Source: Bombus terrestris (Eukaryota > Arthropoda > Insecta > Hymenoptera > Apidae). Taken from it: DNA of 64,000 nt. Position 1 is the first letter of the stretch. The number at the start of each line of letters is the position of its first letter. The notes beneath the pieces were generated by a model that ran no database searches, had not been told where the DNA came from, and was given only the letters and a program-made list of their open reading frames with translations. Where the stretch lies: the NCBI RefSeq assembly GCF_910591885.1, contig NC_063275.1:9536501-9600500 (forward strand), written 5' to 3'. This document shows, piece by piece, positions 36,882 through 50,733 of this stretch. The position numbers and the translations under genes were made by a program.

Positions 36882-39800
36882 GATGTTAAAACCACGAATA
36901 TTAGAGTAAGTTATAGTATGGATTTCTTAGTTTGTATATTTTCTTTGAGGAACTGTTAAGGAGTGAGCTTGATACTTATAGAAATAAAAAGCAACGTGAA
37001 ATGTAATCATGAAACAAATACATTTGATCTAAGAATTCAAGATTGCGATTGAATTCTAACATTCGTTTTTCGATTACTTTCTTTATGTGAACCAAAGGGT
37101 TTTTACGAAGTACTACGCGCATTTTTTTGTCCTCGCATATTTTATTTGCTAAAAAGAAAATTAAAGTTTATAGTGTAATTACATTATACGTTAATTGTAC
37201 ATAGTTAAAAACTCCTTGGTTCGCATCATTATCTAAATGCCCTCCTAAAATCTTTATTTTACTAGCTACAAAATAAAAATGTAAACCAAAATTAAACATT
37301 GTTTTCAATTGATATTTTTCATATATCCTAGTACTGTATAGTATAGTTATTATGAATACAGCGGAGGATAGTATTAAGAATAATAATGGTAGTAATGTTA
37401 ACGTGAATGTATCCTATTCACGGTGCTTCTCAACACGAGCTCAATAGCCCTCGTCATCGCAAATGTTACGCGTTAAAGCAACGTCACATTTATTCACTAA
37501 ATTATACAATATGAGGCTATCGAGTTTTTCTTTCGCCATAATTACATTTATACATTCGTTTCGTAAATAGATGCTAGTTCCATCCTATGTAATGTACATT
37601 ACTATTTTAATTATAATCTTGTGCTTATTACGTACTTTTCAATGAATCAAATACATCTTTGCCCCTTCATGTTTCTCTTCAAATAAAATATTTGCGATTT
37701 AATAAGTATTTCTGTTTTTATCTGTATTTCCATGCCTTGTTTGTGCGAGTAAAAGTTATTGAATTATAAATGGTTTATCAGTTGAGAAACACCGATACTC
37801 CTTCACAATATTATCTAACATTATACCATGTCATGAGAATGTTATAACATCTCCATAGCACCTGAAGCATACAGTGAACATTCTCCCATGTACATTTTAT
37901 TTAATTACAGGCAGTCATTGGACTTATTTCATAACAAACTCTCCCATTTGTGAACATTAGATCATTAATTAATACATTCTCAATATAATCATTACAGATA
38001 TTCATGTAAATTCAGTACAATACACAATTTTCATGGACTAAGATTATAATAAGGCCTCAGAACATTTGACTCATTCACATTTACATCTCATAACTCACAG
38101 GATTTTTGTACATTTTGTTAAAAAATGTATTATCAATTTATCGATAGTTATTTTTTTTATCTTTATCATATAATTATTACATATTTTTTTACTTTCCAAA
38201 TAATGCAATTTAATTGTTACAATTAAGATGTAATTAATTCAAGAATTAATATACAATTTTATAGAGGTAATTTTAAACTTATAGTATTTACAATAAATAC
38301 AAAGACAAATTCTATGAGTCACGAGATGTTACATATCTATTGTTGAACGATTTTAATGTAGTGCTCTTCAAGTATTTATGCAAACACATTGCAATGGAGA
38401 GTACAAACTGCTACAAAACAATTCCAATATGATTTGCTGTACAATCGTTAATACATATACGTCACGCGCTCGTTATGTTTTTTAAGGCCATATACGAGAT
38501 TTATTACAAAGGTATTGCCCCTTTCAGGCAGCATTTGATATATTCATTAATTTGGAAATTTGTCTAAGGATAGACAAATGGACGACACAGCCTCGACAGA
38601 GAATGTTCACAGTGTAAGACAGCAGCATAGACATATCTCAGCGCAGCCTCACTTTACCATTGGTTAGTATTTCAGCTGGTAATTATACAAAGCTATAATT
38701 CCTTAAGTTAAACAATATAACTATGCGCGGAAGAACCCTTCGTAGATCAGATTTTTTTTATACAAAGGATAACATTAAGAGGTACTGTAAGTATTAACTA
38801 GTTTATTTCAATTACTGAATTGTTATAGATTTCATTCTACGATTAAACGGTAGATTAATTGTAATTTTAATTATACAATTATACAAAGAAAAAATTGATT
38901 AATTATGTTGATACACTTTTTTACATACTTAGCAATACTATTCTAATATAATAGGTAACAACTACGAAGGGTATTTGCAGAGTATGCAATTTGTAAATTA
39001 TCAACATGAAATCAAGGCTTCTTTGTTATCTATTATCCTTACTTTTTGAAAATATATGCAGAAATTAAAAACGTCTTAAAACCTATAATGTAAATATTAC
39101 ACAACATATAAAGTAACAATATGTAACAGAGTTGTTTTGTACCTATATATCTACTATGGCAGAAGGTGGGTCTTGTGCCGAGTTATTCTTGGCTACTGTC
39201 AATTTTAAGCCAACATTATAGATATAACTATCCTAATCTTAAATAGGACGTGCATGATTTCATATTAATTCATTAATCATTAACACGTCAACTAACTACT
39301 TTCTGTATTTAGGGACTTCCAAATGTAATAGTTACTTTTATGGTTTTTAATATTTTGGAAACAACTTTCCTATACTTACATTTACTTTAATATCACTCTA
39401 GTCTAAACTGCACTCATTATAAAAATCTGTTATTTCACAAACACTGCAATTAAAATGTAAAAATGTTGTCAAAGAAATAAGTGAATCTTAAAAAAAGGAA
39501 ATTATTGACTTAAAAATAAGTATCTACAATTTTTGAAAATTATGTGTAATTTTGTAATACTATCTCTATGAATTTTATTGTAATATATTTAGTTTTACTG
39601 TAATACAGAGTGATACGTTTTCATGATATACATAGTAGAAACAACAATAATATACAAAGTTAATAACAATTTCAGAAACTTACTATAAAAATACATTTAG
39701 TTTAGTAACAAAAGAAAAAGTAACTCTTTAGAAGCCCCATAATAATTTATTTCCATTCAACATACTCCTTGATTCATTTTCCATTCATTCTATGGTAAAA

Positions 39801-40898
39801 CACGCAACATTACTATAATTTAATTCTATTAAAATGGCATTCAGTATATTCTTATAGAATTAGTTCATTCAATATATAAAAAAAATATACAATTTCGACT
39901 ACTCAATGCAATCGTTCAGTAATCGTGAGTTTGTACTATCCGAATGCCATTTTCTTTTATCATACATTTTTCTTGGACTAGTACTACAAAGACTGTAGAA
40001 CTGTCCGCACAATTCTAATGAAAATATAATTAATGTCTATACGCAGTGGGACTTCATTGATATTCAATCAATTCACAAAACTCGTAACGTGTCAAAATCT
40101 ATAGAGAAAATGAATAAAAGAATTCTGTTGTTAACCATATATTTCTCATTCGTTAAGCTCCTTCAAGACTGTGTACCTGACTATGTAAAATTGTGTATAC
40201 TGAATACATTAAAAATAAGTAGTCAGGTACGGATGATTGTTTTTACATACAAATATAAGAATAAAGGCATTACAAGTTATTACAATGTTTCTCTCATTAC
40301 AAAAAATAATTTTTAATTAATGTATTTCGGCACTATTTAGTCCCTCTCGCTTCTCAGTTACAAAAGTATTGTTACGAGTTGTGAATGATTTATACTTACC
40401 TGAGGGATACACTCCCACTTGTTATCCTCAATAAATTGCACGTATTTAGTGCTTTGCTAGGTTTCTTTATCGAGGTATTCTTTCAGCAAATTAATTTGTC
40501 ACGTCAATACGCACACATAGTGTCTTGTTTGGGCAAGGTATTAGTAATGCGATGGCAGATTATGTATGATCTGTCATAGTTTCAAAAATGGCTTCATGCC
40601 AACATCAAAGTATCTTTCGTTATTATTGTATAATTTAAATAATTTATAATTTACAGATCCTGTAGAACACAAGTGGCTGTACGCAAGCATATCCTATTGA
40701 CAAATTAATATATTACATAAAATGCTTGGTATACCACCACATTGATGTGACCATTGATGGTTGGTATATTTTCATCGTATCATACCGTAACTTAAGCATA
40801 TATTCAAAAACATATTCATACACGCGGTTGCATGAGATATATATATAAAAAAATGCGTCCGAGTGTATGTGTAACTATGGTCGTGTGTTACTTGCCCT
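35664..40898. other. Convergent 3' UTRs and intergenic DNA of WAC and Nup153
   Basis: About 5.2 kb between two convergent stop codons. It contains AATAAA-like signals on both strands but no conserved coding frame. The 101-codon open frame at 35766-36071 looks fortuitous. Long 3' UTRs on one or both genes are likely, but their ends cannot be placed from sequence alone. Confidence 0.5.
36838..36879. repeat. (AT)n microsatellite downstream of WAC
   Basis: About 20 perfect AT dinucleotides, roughly 1.2 kb after the WAC stop. Confidence 0.95.
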
Positions 40899-43800
40899 CT
40901 ACCGCATTCTTCTAATGGCTTTCTTGAACTTCCGCTGTGGAGTTTGAGTAGGTATTGCTCTGAAATAAAATATGATAATATATAACAAACAATTCTTGTA
41001 ATTAATATGATGAATAATTTTGTATAATTTATACATACTTAAATGCTATAGGTGCATTACCACCAGTGAAGTTAAATGTTGGTGGAGTATTAGGATCAAA
41101 TGTTGGTGTAGTACCGGGAGCATTAAAATTAAATCCTGCAGATGGTGTAGAAGTAGATGCCTAAACAAATTAATTATTAAAATTTAATTCTAATTAAATT
41201 CAACTTGTTCATCTTGAGACATCTTGACATCTTGTATTTTAGTATACTTACAGTACCAAAATTAAAACCACCTGACGTAACAGCAGGTGCTGTAGATCCG
41301 AAATTAAATCCTGTATTTGAAGGAGTAGACGAGAATGACGACGACGCTTGATTCTGTGTACGAGGTTGTGATGCACCAAAAATTGGATTTGTTGCTGTAG
41401 ATTGAGCAAATGCTGATGCTTCCGGTTTAGGTGCATTAAATAGGAAGCCGGAAGAATTAGTTGATGTAGGATTATTGAATGTATTCCCAAATAAATTAGC
41501 ATTTTTCTGGGTAGATGAATGGCTACCAAACGTAAATAATGGTTTCTGAGTTGATTCAGCAGGATTAGTATTTGTAGAAAAATTAAATCCAGTTGCTGGT
41601 TTCGCTATTGGTTGAGCAGGAGTAGTGCCAAACGTGAATATGTTTGAATTTGGTGTACTAGTTTCATTTAACTTTGAGGTAGATCCAAATATGTTAGGTG
41701 TTGACTCAGTAGTAAACGTTGAAGCAGTATTATTACCAAAAACGGATGTAGCAGATGATCCAAAAAGTGTTGATGTAGCTGACGGTGCGCCAAAAGAGGT
41801 TGGTGTCGCAGTTGGTGCTTGGAGTGATGGATTGAATAAAGATGTTGGTTTATTATCTGTGTTTCCAAATACACCTATTTTTGGGTCAGTTGAACCAAAA
41901 ATTTTAGGTTTATTTTCCGTATTACCAAATATTGGTACTTTATTCCCTGGTACTACAAAAGTCGAGGATTTACTTGTATTTGCAGCACCGAATGCAGGTT
42001 GTTTATTATCTTCAGTTGAAGTTTGTCCAAATGCTGGGACAGTTTTTGTATCATTATTGCCAAACAGTGATGGACCGCTAGAAATACTTGAGAATAATGA
42101 ACTTCCAGGAGAGGCATTTGGCAATGTACTAAAAGTTTTAGTTATTGAGGGTTCTTCCTTTGTTTTACTGTTTCCAAATGTAAAGGTATTAGATAAATTA
42201 GAAGTAGGCGCTGATGTTGATGCCTGTCCAAATGTTGGTACAGCTGGTGTTTGTGTAGTTGATTTTGATTCAAGAAATGTAAAGGAAGATTGAGTAGAAG
42301 GTGGAAGACTTGATACCACAGTTGTAGAAGTACTACTAGTAATTGTACTTGTGCTACTTGGTACAACAAAAGAAAATGCAGCAGTTGATTTAGATTCTTG
42401 TATACTGCTTTGAGTTACTGAAGGTAATGTATTTGTATTAGTAGTAGTAGATTCGGTAGCTTCTATGTTTGGCTTTGAAGTTTCTGTCATAGTACTTCCC
42501 AGCAAAGGAGTTTGTTTTTCTTCTTTTATGTCTGATTGTTCAATTCCAGGCTTAGGCGTATTAAATGTAAAGGTAGGTGCAATTGATGCGGAAGTTGTTA
42601 CATTTACAATCTTCTTATCACTTTCTATTGTTCCATTTTCACTTTTAGCTATACCAAATGAAAATAGAGGTGTTGAATTTTTTCCCACGTTTTCTGAATC
42701 TTGTTTTACATCAGTCTTTTCAACATTATTTGCTTTATTTGGAATTCCAAAACCACTTCCTGAGGTCAAAGAGACATTATTATCAGATTTCTGTACTTCA
42801 CTTGTTTTCATATCTTCCTTTTGAATACCAAATGTAAATTGGCCAGATTGATTACTTTGTTGTTTTTCCCCGAATTTAAAACCATTTGTAGATATTGTAG
42901 TATCAGTCTTTTCTTGATCAGCTTTGTCAATACCAAATTTAAAACCACTAGTATTTGCAGGCATATCAAAATTAAATTGTAAATTAGAATTAGTATTAGT
43001 AGAAGTAGAGTTATCTGGTTTCTTTGAGCCTGGTTTTGAATCACCACAAGCTACACATGTAGTAACTTCTGTTTCATTTTGTAGCATACAAGTGTTGCAA
43101 ATCCATGCACCTTCAGGTTTTTTAAACTTATCTCCAAAACCGTTTGAAAATAAAGGAGGGGCATTTTTAGTAGCAATCCCAGTACTAGGTTTAGCTGTAT
43201 TACAACATGGACAAGAATCAATAGAGATAAGATTTCTAACCATACAGCAAGGACATTCCCATGTATCCTTGTTTGAATTTAATTTATCCATATCTTCATT
43301 TTCATCAATTGATGCATTATTCTGACATACAGAAATATTTGTGTTATCTGTAGGTTTCATACTGTCTTGTACACTCATTTTTAATATATTTGATTTAGAT
43401 GTATTGCAAAAAGTACATATAGTTGGGTTTTCAGGATCATTTAACTTACATTTAGGACAGTTTCCAGACTTCGCTTCTTGCTTTGTATCTGGTTTTAGTG
43501 CACTACACGCAGCACACTTAGCATCAGTTTGTTTATTTCTTACAAAACATGATGTACATTCCCACTGATTACTTGAAAGTTTAAACTGTGAGCCAAAATT
43601 ATCATTTGCTGTAATTTTTGATTCACTAACATTGTTTGATATTGACAATTCAGAAGTCTTCTTATCTTTAAAACTGGATCTGGTAATCTTACAAGCAAAG
43701 CATTGAGTTTCAGAATTGTTATTCTTAAACAAACATTCAGAACATTCCCACATAATTGAAGTATCTTGTATATTGGATTGCAAATTTTCAATTTTTTTAA

Positions 43801-46800
43801 TATTATCGTCGTTAATTGTATCTGAGTCAATTGTATTTGTTTTATTATTGGTTAATTCTTTGTTTGACTCTAACTGCGTCTTTGATTCATCTGATTTTTC
43901 AGCTTTTGTTGTACTAGATTTAGAGCAAAGAATATCCATGACACTTCCTGATTTTAATTCATTCGAAGTAGTAGGAATAGATTTATCATTGTTCTTTTTT
44001 TCTTTTAGTCTAGGAGCTGTAGATGAACCAGACCAAATAAAATTTTGTGTTACAGGAGGTACATAGTCATTTGATGAAGTGGATTTGACACCAACTCTTT
44101 TTAAAGGAGAATCTGAATTATTAGATTTATCGACTGATTGCTTATCAGCACTAATCGGGCTACTAAATGTGAAATTATTGATAGATTTTAAGTTCTTTGT
44201 GGTATTTGTTACTTTTATAGGACTTGCAAATGTGAAGGTATCTTCTTTGCCTGTATTAGCTTTGTCCCTTATATTTGTATTAGTAGATGACATAAAGTCG
44301 AAATTAGGTAAAGAAGATATAGGTAGAGGTATGTTTGGTAAATTAACTGGTTCAACTGTATCTTCTTGCTCAAGATTTGCTGTTTTGGTTTTAATTTTTC
44401 CATGATGTTTTGTATCTTCATCAATTTGCGTCCTGTACAAAAGAAATTACATATATTATGACTGTATATTTAATGATTACCAATGTTTATTTGGCAAATA
44501 ACTATACATACGAATATTTTGAATAAATAATAATTATATATTCACCTGAGATGATATTCTTGAGGAGGCGGTGGTTCGCTTCGTGCCGAAACAATTTTTC
44601 TAGCTGCAGCTGTCGTATCTTGTAATTTTTGCCGCCGTCTCAATTTTAATATATCGGGTATAGTTGGTACAGTTAATTCGCGAGTTAAATGACGTAATCC
44701 AACTTTAGTTGTTGATGCCATTTCCTCCCTCGATCTCTTTTTATTTGTTGGTGATATATTATTCATCATTTTTAATGGAATTTTTTTAGCATCAGTTATT
44801 GGCGATGAAAAATGTTCTAATGCTTCCAATATTTTTTTAGCAGTTTGACTCATACCAGATGAATCTGTATTAGATGGTTTTACTTCAACACTTGTTCTTT
44901 TAGGAACTTGAAGTTGAATCTGAAATTAGTAACAATTAATATACCATAAATAATATTGAAAGTAGTTAAAGAACAATAATTTAAATTAGTAACACATACC
45001 TCATTTGAACTATTAAACAAATTACGTCCTCGTTTATAAAGACCAGCTGCATTTGCTCCACCAAACGTGGTATTTCCACTGTAAAAAGGAGATGCCAAGG
45101 GAGATGCACGATCCGGCGTGTTTGTCATGATTGATGCATTAAAGCTTGGTCTACGACTACTTAAGGAATCTCGGGTATTATCTAAAAATAAAGATCTTGG
45201 AGACTGTATATGGCTGGCTAAAAAAAATTTGTATATTAAAATATATCTTGAATAAGAATTTATATTTTTAGAAGAGGAAATGATATATTTTTGACATATT
45301 TAAACATGAAAAAATATGTCTTATTAAATATAAAATCACAAAGAAGATAAAGTTTACTTACTGAAATTTAATTTGTCATTATTAAACCTTTTTCTTTTAG
45401 AGAATGGAGAGTTGTAAGAGACATTTGATGGAGCTTCTTGTCTATTGGTTTGTGGAATAAGAGAACTGCAACCACTAGTGCTCTCACTGGATTCAGAATT
45501 ATCATCCATACCATTTGTAGTTCCATTATTTGTAGTAGTGACTAATGAATTTAATTCTGACCTCTGTGGTGCTATGTTTCTAATATCTGATTGTGTTGCA
45601 GGTGTAGAAGATACTAAATGGCTCATCCCGCTTGGTCCAGCCATTGCAGGTTTAGAAAAATCTTCATTCTACAAAAACATTATTAATTGAAGAAAATGTG
45701 CTCAAATTAACAACTTTTTATATATTACCGTTTCATCATGAATGAAATATTGTTGCTTAGATGGACTGGCTTTGTTAATTGTTGATTTAGTTCTTGGTTG
45801 AATTGAAAATGTACCAGGTGGATGAGAAACATCCATACGAATACATGGTCGTTTTAACGGTGGAGGTTTCTGAATATCTTCTTCTGATTCAACCTCTTCA
45901 GGATTTCCATTGTCCTCTAATATATCTTCATCATTTTGAGATGTATTAAACCACTTACTAATCCACAACCTTTGTGGTAAAAGATCAGTCACTTTTGTTG
46001 CTACTTTTTTTACAAAAGACTGAAATATAAAGGAAATAAATGCATAGATATTAAATATGTATGAATTTGAATTTTAATTTAAACATGTATGAATTTGAAA
46101 GGAGTTATCAACAGGAACAGTATGAGACCGGTTCCAGAACAGGAGATACCTGAAATTTTGTGGAGAGAATGGGGGCAGTGGAAGAACGCATTAACGACAA
46201 GTGCAGAGAAGAATGGAGTTTTTATAGAAGTGACAATTGAACAAGGAAATTAATTTCTGATGGTTGTACTTTTTTAACCTCCTTTAACTTTTAAGTACAA
46301 AAGATACATCGATCATTGGATCATGCAAATTTTGACCAGACACGGGATTTTTAGTGTGTATCGTAAGACGATTAATAAGGAGGATTACTCGAGATGTTGA
46401 GATTGTGACACCAATGATAACAAGCATGTGTTGTTCTGCTGCCCTGGGTTGATTTACGAGGGGACTGAATTTGAAAGCTACGTTAGCATGCCACTTATGG
46501 TAGAAAATTTGATAGAGGCAGTAACCAAGAAAGAGAACAATTGGACTAGGTTCCAAGCGTTTTCTAGGAAGATTATGCAAGAAAGACAAGTGCAAGAAAT
46601 GATTTTGGAGAGGAGGAAAAGATAAGCTAGTAGACTGAATTGAGAAAACTGAACTAGTGAAGGGTGCACACTAAGGCCAACCCTGAAGTAATGTCGAAAG
46701 GCAGTTCTGGGGTTGGTTCCTGTACCATAAGAGGAACAGATAGAAGGGGGGTTTTTAGTGGGTATGGCGATTCCAACCGCTGAGTCCTACATACTCAGTC

Positions 46801-47884
46801 ACTGTATGTATGTGTAATAACATTTTCCCTCCTCGAGAGAAACAAAATAAAAGAAATATTAAGTAGTACATATATTATAATATTCATATGTATATAATAT
46901 TAATTGTGTAGTATTATGATAAAAAATATTAATAAAATAAATGGAATATAAACTATATAAAGGAAAGAAGTTATATGTATATATACTAATATTAAATAAA
47001 ATAAAATTATTTATGTACATTATACATATTTGTATTATATGTAGTCATATCAATATATTTGTTAGATAATAATTCTAACAAATATACAGAGAATTAGGGA
47101 TGAAAAATTGGTTATTAAGATATCAGATTCATCTATAAATATTTCGTCAAACTAACATGTGTAGTTGCGTAAACACAGTAACAATTAAAATACATAAAAA
47201 GTCATTCTTAGAAATTGAGGTTAAAACAATTCGACCGAAAGCAGATTAAATTGCATATTTATTTAAATCAATTAAGTTAAACGAATATTATCATTTGAAA
47301 AAAAAGAAATGATCTCCAGAAAAGATTACAAGATATTGCATGAATTTGCGCAAAACGTGATTTTCCAACGTCACGCGTGTCTTTTTCGCATACATACTAG
47401 ATGCAAATGGTAACATTTAAATTTCTTTAAGTTGACAGAGTGATAAATTTACGAGAATCGAATCGCTTAATACATTCCTCAAGATTTTCCTGGTAAGGAA
47501 TCACGTTTCAAGGTTATATGTTATATGCGTCTTGATAGGTATCTCATGAGCGAAGTATTGTAGTATCTACTTAGTATGGGAAAGATTGAGGTTATCGAGT
47601 GGATTCACATAACCGTGACGTCGTCCAGAGCCGTTGAAATAGTACTTTAGAAAAACATAGGTCATGTGAAAGGTAATCTGAAAAGAGGTTGGTACATAAA
47701 GCAAATTCGTTGGGAAGTCTAATTTAAGTGGTAAGGCGCGAAGAACCGTTGGATGTGAAGCAAATTCGTTTCTGTCGCGGCAGACTCGTGCCAAGGAGAT
47801 ACTACTCACATTGTTTGCATCGTAGGGCTTCGTATTATGCGACGACGACCGTCTTCCACTCAAATTGTTACTTCGTTTAGCCAT
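40899..47884 (-). CDS. Nup153: Nucleoporin Nup153, nuclear basket (8 coding exons)
   Basis: Exons in transcript order: 47884-47810, 46019-45729, 45668-45362, 45217-45000, 44919-44546, 44432-41252, 41160-41039 and 40959-40899, about 1542 residues (human 1475). The N-terminal third carries SFVKKVATKVTDLLPQRLWI and the SPF/FNN-type motifs of the pore-targeting region. Five C2-C2 RanBP2-type zinc fingers lie near residues 650-669, 712-731, 746-764, 813-832 and 865-884. Four have the usual Trp before the first Cys; the third (NCPKC...CTFC) lacks it. From about 900 to 1480 is an FG-repeat domain (FTFG, SLFG, VFG, FNFG). The C-terminus TPQRKFKKAIRRMR is the basic tail expected of Nup153. By family knowledge it anchors the basket, binds Ran through the fingers and transport receptors through FG motifs. 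Intron 1 (46020-47809) holds an antisense retroelement fragment. Confidence 0.95.
46100..46860 (+). mobile_element. 3' end of an R1-like non-LTR retrotransposon in Nup153 intron 1
   Basis: On the plus strand, opposite to Nup153, broken frames give MQILTRHGIFSVYRK, then CDTNDNKHVLFCCP and NLIEAVTKKENNWTRFQAF, ending RRKR and a stop at about 46625. This is the C-terminal region after the reverse transcriptase in R1-clade elements, including the CCHC-like cluster. About 230 bases of 3' UTR-like sequence follow, ending in an A-rich tail (AACAAAATAAAAGAA). 5' truncation fits target-primed insertion; stops show it is dead. Confidence 0.75.
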
Positions 47885-48120
47885 GATTGGCACTGATCAC
47901 TTATTTATGAGTATAAAACACGCGAGAATGTCTTCAAACGGCGCATCCCAGAAATTGTCAGCGAACCACCACCTTCGTGACTAAAATCCACGAGAGAAAA
48001 TATGGCCGCCCCAAAGACCGCCACCAGGGCGCCAGGTTTCTCTGGAATATGCGCTTGTCGCGCCTGCCCACGTGACACATCGTATGCGTTCGCTGCCTTA
48101 AAGTTGGCGTGTGGTACTGC
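47885..48120 (-). promoter_or_regulatory. Nup153 5' UTR and promoter region
   Basis: GC- and CpG-richer than its surroundings directly upstream of the Nup153 start codon, as for housekeeping promoters. No specific element can be named. Confidence 0.45.
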
Positions 48121-49476
48121 TATCTCTTCTTAAAAAAGCTTTCCTTATTTTTTATTCTTTATTGAATTATGAGTGTTCGAAGCGTACTTCATTTCACTAC
48201 ATGTATCAGTATTGCAATTAGTAAATATCTATTTTCTTAACATGTAATATTTTCTTTCATAGTCCGTAATAGGCTTTTGTTTGTACCCTGAGATTATATT
48301 ATACATTACTAGTTAGTAATTAATTAATTACTAATTCTAATCTAAAGACCTATAATATTCTGATAATAATATAATAAACCATATAAATATCTATAAATAT
48401 TTTAACAGGGTAATGAAAAATATATATATTGTGTGTGTGTATATATATATGCCTTGTGTGTGTATGCGCGTGTGTTCGTGTGTGTGTGTGTGTAAATATG
48501 TATATGTGCACTGTGTACAGACATGTATTGTACGTACATACATTCATATGCGTACAAGAACATGCACTCACACGTATGCTCACGCATAAGCGTATCTATT
48601 AACAATAAGTAACGTTTTGTAAGTATGAATCTCGTAGATAAAATATTAAGAACGCCTTCATTCAAAAAAAGTCTACAATTTTATATTCTGTCTACAGATA
48701 GCGCTGTAACTGCTTCGGGTCGATTGATACATTATCGACACTTTATAACCTGTATCGGCTATATCCATTTCGTTTATTTTGTTGTATATAACATATACAG
48801 TTGTCGAAAAAAATCTATTTACACACCATTGTATTTATAATAGCATTTACATACTGTACAATTAGTTAGGCCCATAGGTATATTAAATTTCGCATTATTT
48901 AATAGTATTTTGAAATGAAATGCACAGAACCTGGCAAGAAAAATGCTTCGTTGGAAAATAAAGATATGTGCAAATACTATTTGTAACCATTGTACATGTT
49001 TTTTTAATTTTCATAAAATAATTAAAAGAAAAGAACATTTCATAATATAGATTATTGTGAAGATTAAGTTTTAAAAATTTCTCTATATAAAGTTTGGAGT
49101 ACAGATTTTGTCCGTATTATAATTGTCTGTATAATATATGTATGTATAATTCAAAATAAATCAGTTTTCTGAATCTATTCTATATGATTTAATTTTATAT
49201 TCGTACAATATTGAAATGTTATAATATTTATTCTTTTAATATTATCATTATGTAGTAAACAACAATATTTGGTTTATGACTAAACAAAATTTTGTATAAA
49301 ATGCTAGTTGAGCGATTAGTTAATTTAATCGATTGTTTCCATTGTTTTAAAATAAATCGTTTTTCTTAATGAGCGCTTCTTACTTCCGGTTGCATGTTTA
49401 AGTTTAAGTGCGCTAATTTTTATATATATCGTGTCCTTAGTTTTCAGTTCATAATCATATTAAAGATTACACAGTA
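48121..49476. other. AT-rich intergenic DNA with a mixed TG/TA repeat
   Basis: No gene recognised. The open frames at 48.35-48.67 kb on the minus strand are translations of the dinucleotide repeat at 48.42-48.52 kb. Confidence 0.5.
48416..48515. repeat. Compound (TG)n/(TA)n microsatellite
   Basis: Alternating TG and TA dinucleotides with a few interruptions such as GCGCGTG. Confidence 0.93.
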
Positions 49477-50733
49477 TATCAGGTCTGTAAATATGAAAGC
49501 GGAATTTGCCTATAGATGGCCCTAGCTGATAATGTCATTGATGCCAAAAGTCTTTGTTGACATTTCACAAACATTTTCGACTCAGAACAATACAAGTTTC
49601 ATACAACAGCATAGTTTGTAATAGCGTTGAACATGTCGAATTTTATGCCTGGAAACTACGATTTGTGGACAGCATTGTTACCATTTGAAGAAAACTGCTG
49701 CAAAATCGCATCGAATGCTTGTCGAAGCTTACGGTGAGCATGCTCTTGGTAAATCACAGTGCTTTGTGGTTTAAAAAATTCAGAAGTGGCAATTTTGACA
49801 CGAGGAACGAAGAACGTGGAAACCACCGAAAAAGTTTCAAGACAGCGAATTGCAAGCATTGTTGGATGAGGATGACGCTCAAACGCAACAACAACTCGCT
49901 GATCAATTAAACGTGACATGAGAAGCCGTCTCCATACTTTTGAAAGCCACGGGAAAGATCCAGAAGGTGGGAAAATGGGTTCCACATGAACTGAATGAAA
50001 AACAGCAAATGAAAAACCGAAAAACCACTTGCGAAATGCTGCTCGCCAGATACAAAAGAAAGTCATTTCTCCACCGAATTGTGACTGGCGATGAAAAGTG
50101 GATATATTTTGAGAATCCTAAGCGTAAAAGATGGGTAGCTCCAGGCGAACCACCGACATCGACTACAAGACCAAATCGCTATGGACGGAAGACAATGCTC
50201 TGTGTTTGGTGGGATTAGAAGGATGTGATTTATTATGAGCTGTTAAAACCTGGCGAAACCGTTAATACTGAGCGCTACCGACAACAAATGATCGATTCTA
50301 ATCAAGCTTTGCGTGAAAAACAACCAGAATATCAAAAAAGGCAACACAAAGTAATTTTGCTTCATGATAATGCACCATCACATACAGCAAAACCGGTCAA
50401 GGAAACGATTGAAGTGTTCAGTTGGGAAATACTTTCGTACGCGGCTTACTCATCAAACTTGGTTCTGTCCGATTACTATTTATTTGCATCAATGGGACAC
50501 GCACTTTCTGACCAGCACTTCACTTCTTAGGAAAATGTACGAAAATGGCTCGATGACTGGTTTGCCTCAAAAGAGCTACAATTTTTTTGGCGTGACATCC
50601 ACCAATTGCCAGACAGGTGGGAAAAATGTATAGCTAGCAATGGGCAATACTTCGAATAAAATATTTTTAATCATTTTCACACAATAAACGTGTATTTTCT
50701 ATACAAAAATTCCGGTTTCATATTTACATACCA
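49477..50733 (+). mobile_element. Mariner-family DNA transposon, inactive copy
   Basis: The left end (about 49480-49507, CTGTAAATATGAAAGCGGAA) and right end (about 50703-50733) are inverted copies. They flank a ~1.0 kb transposase frame, giving the usual ~1.25-1.3 kb mariner size. The outermost bases of the right end are altered where GC-rich R1-like sequence begins. Confidence 0.9.
49633..50659 (+). pseudogene. Mariner transposase pseudogene
   Basis: Starts MSNFMPGNYDLWTALL and ends with the typical GQYFE stop, about 340 codons, close to the usual 345. Landmarks of the DD34D family are readable: TGDEKWIYFENPKRK, ILLHDNAPSHTAKPVKE and LSDYYLFASMGHALSDQ, so the three catalytic Asp codons remain. 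A frameshift near 49.7 kb and in-frame stops (for example TGA near 49919, TAG near 50217 and TAG near 50528) abolish the product. In the segment before the last Asp, the usual YSPDLAPSD reads YSSNLVLSD. Confidence 0.9.

Noticed and set aside
41625..44405. Long plus-strand open frames (up to 222 codons) opposite Nup153
   Set aside because: They are antisense readings of FG repeats and zinc fingers; the minus strand gives an unmistakable nucleoporin.
49633..50659. Active mariner transposase
   Set aside because: The catalytic Asp codons survive, but a frameshift and several in-frame stops prevent a full product.
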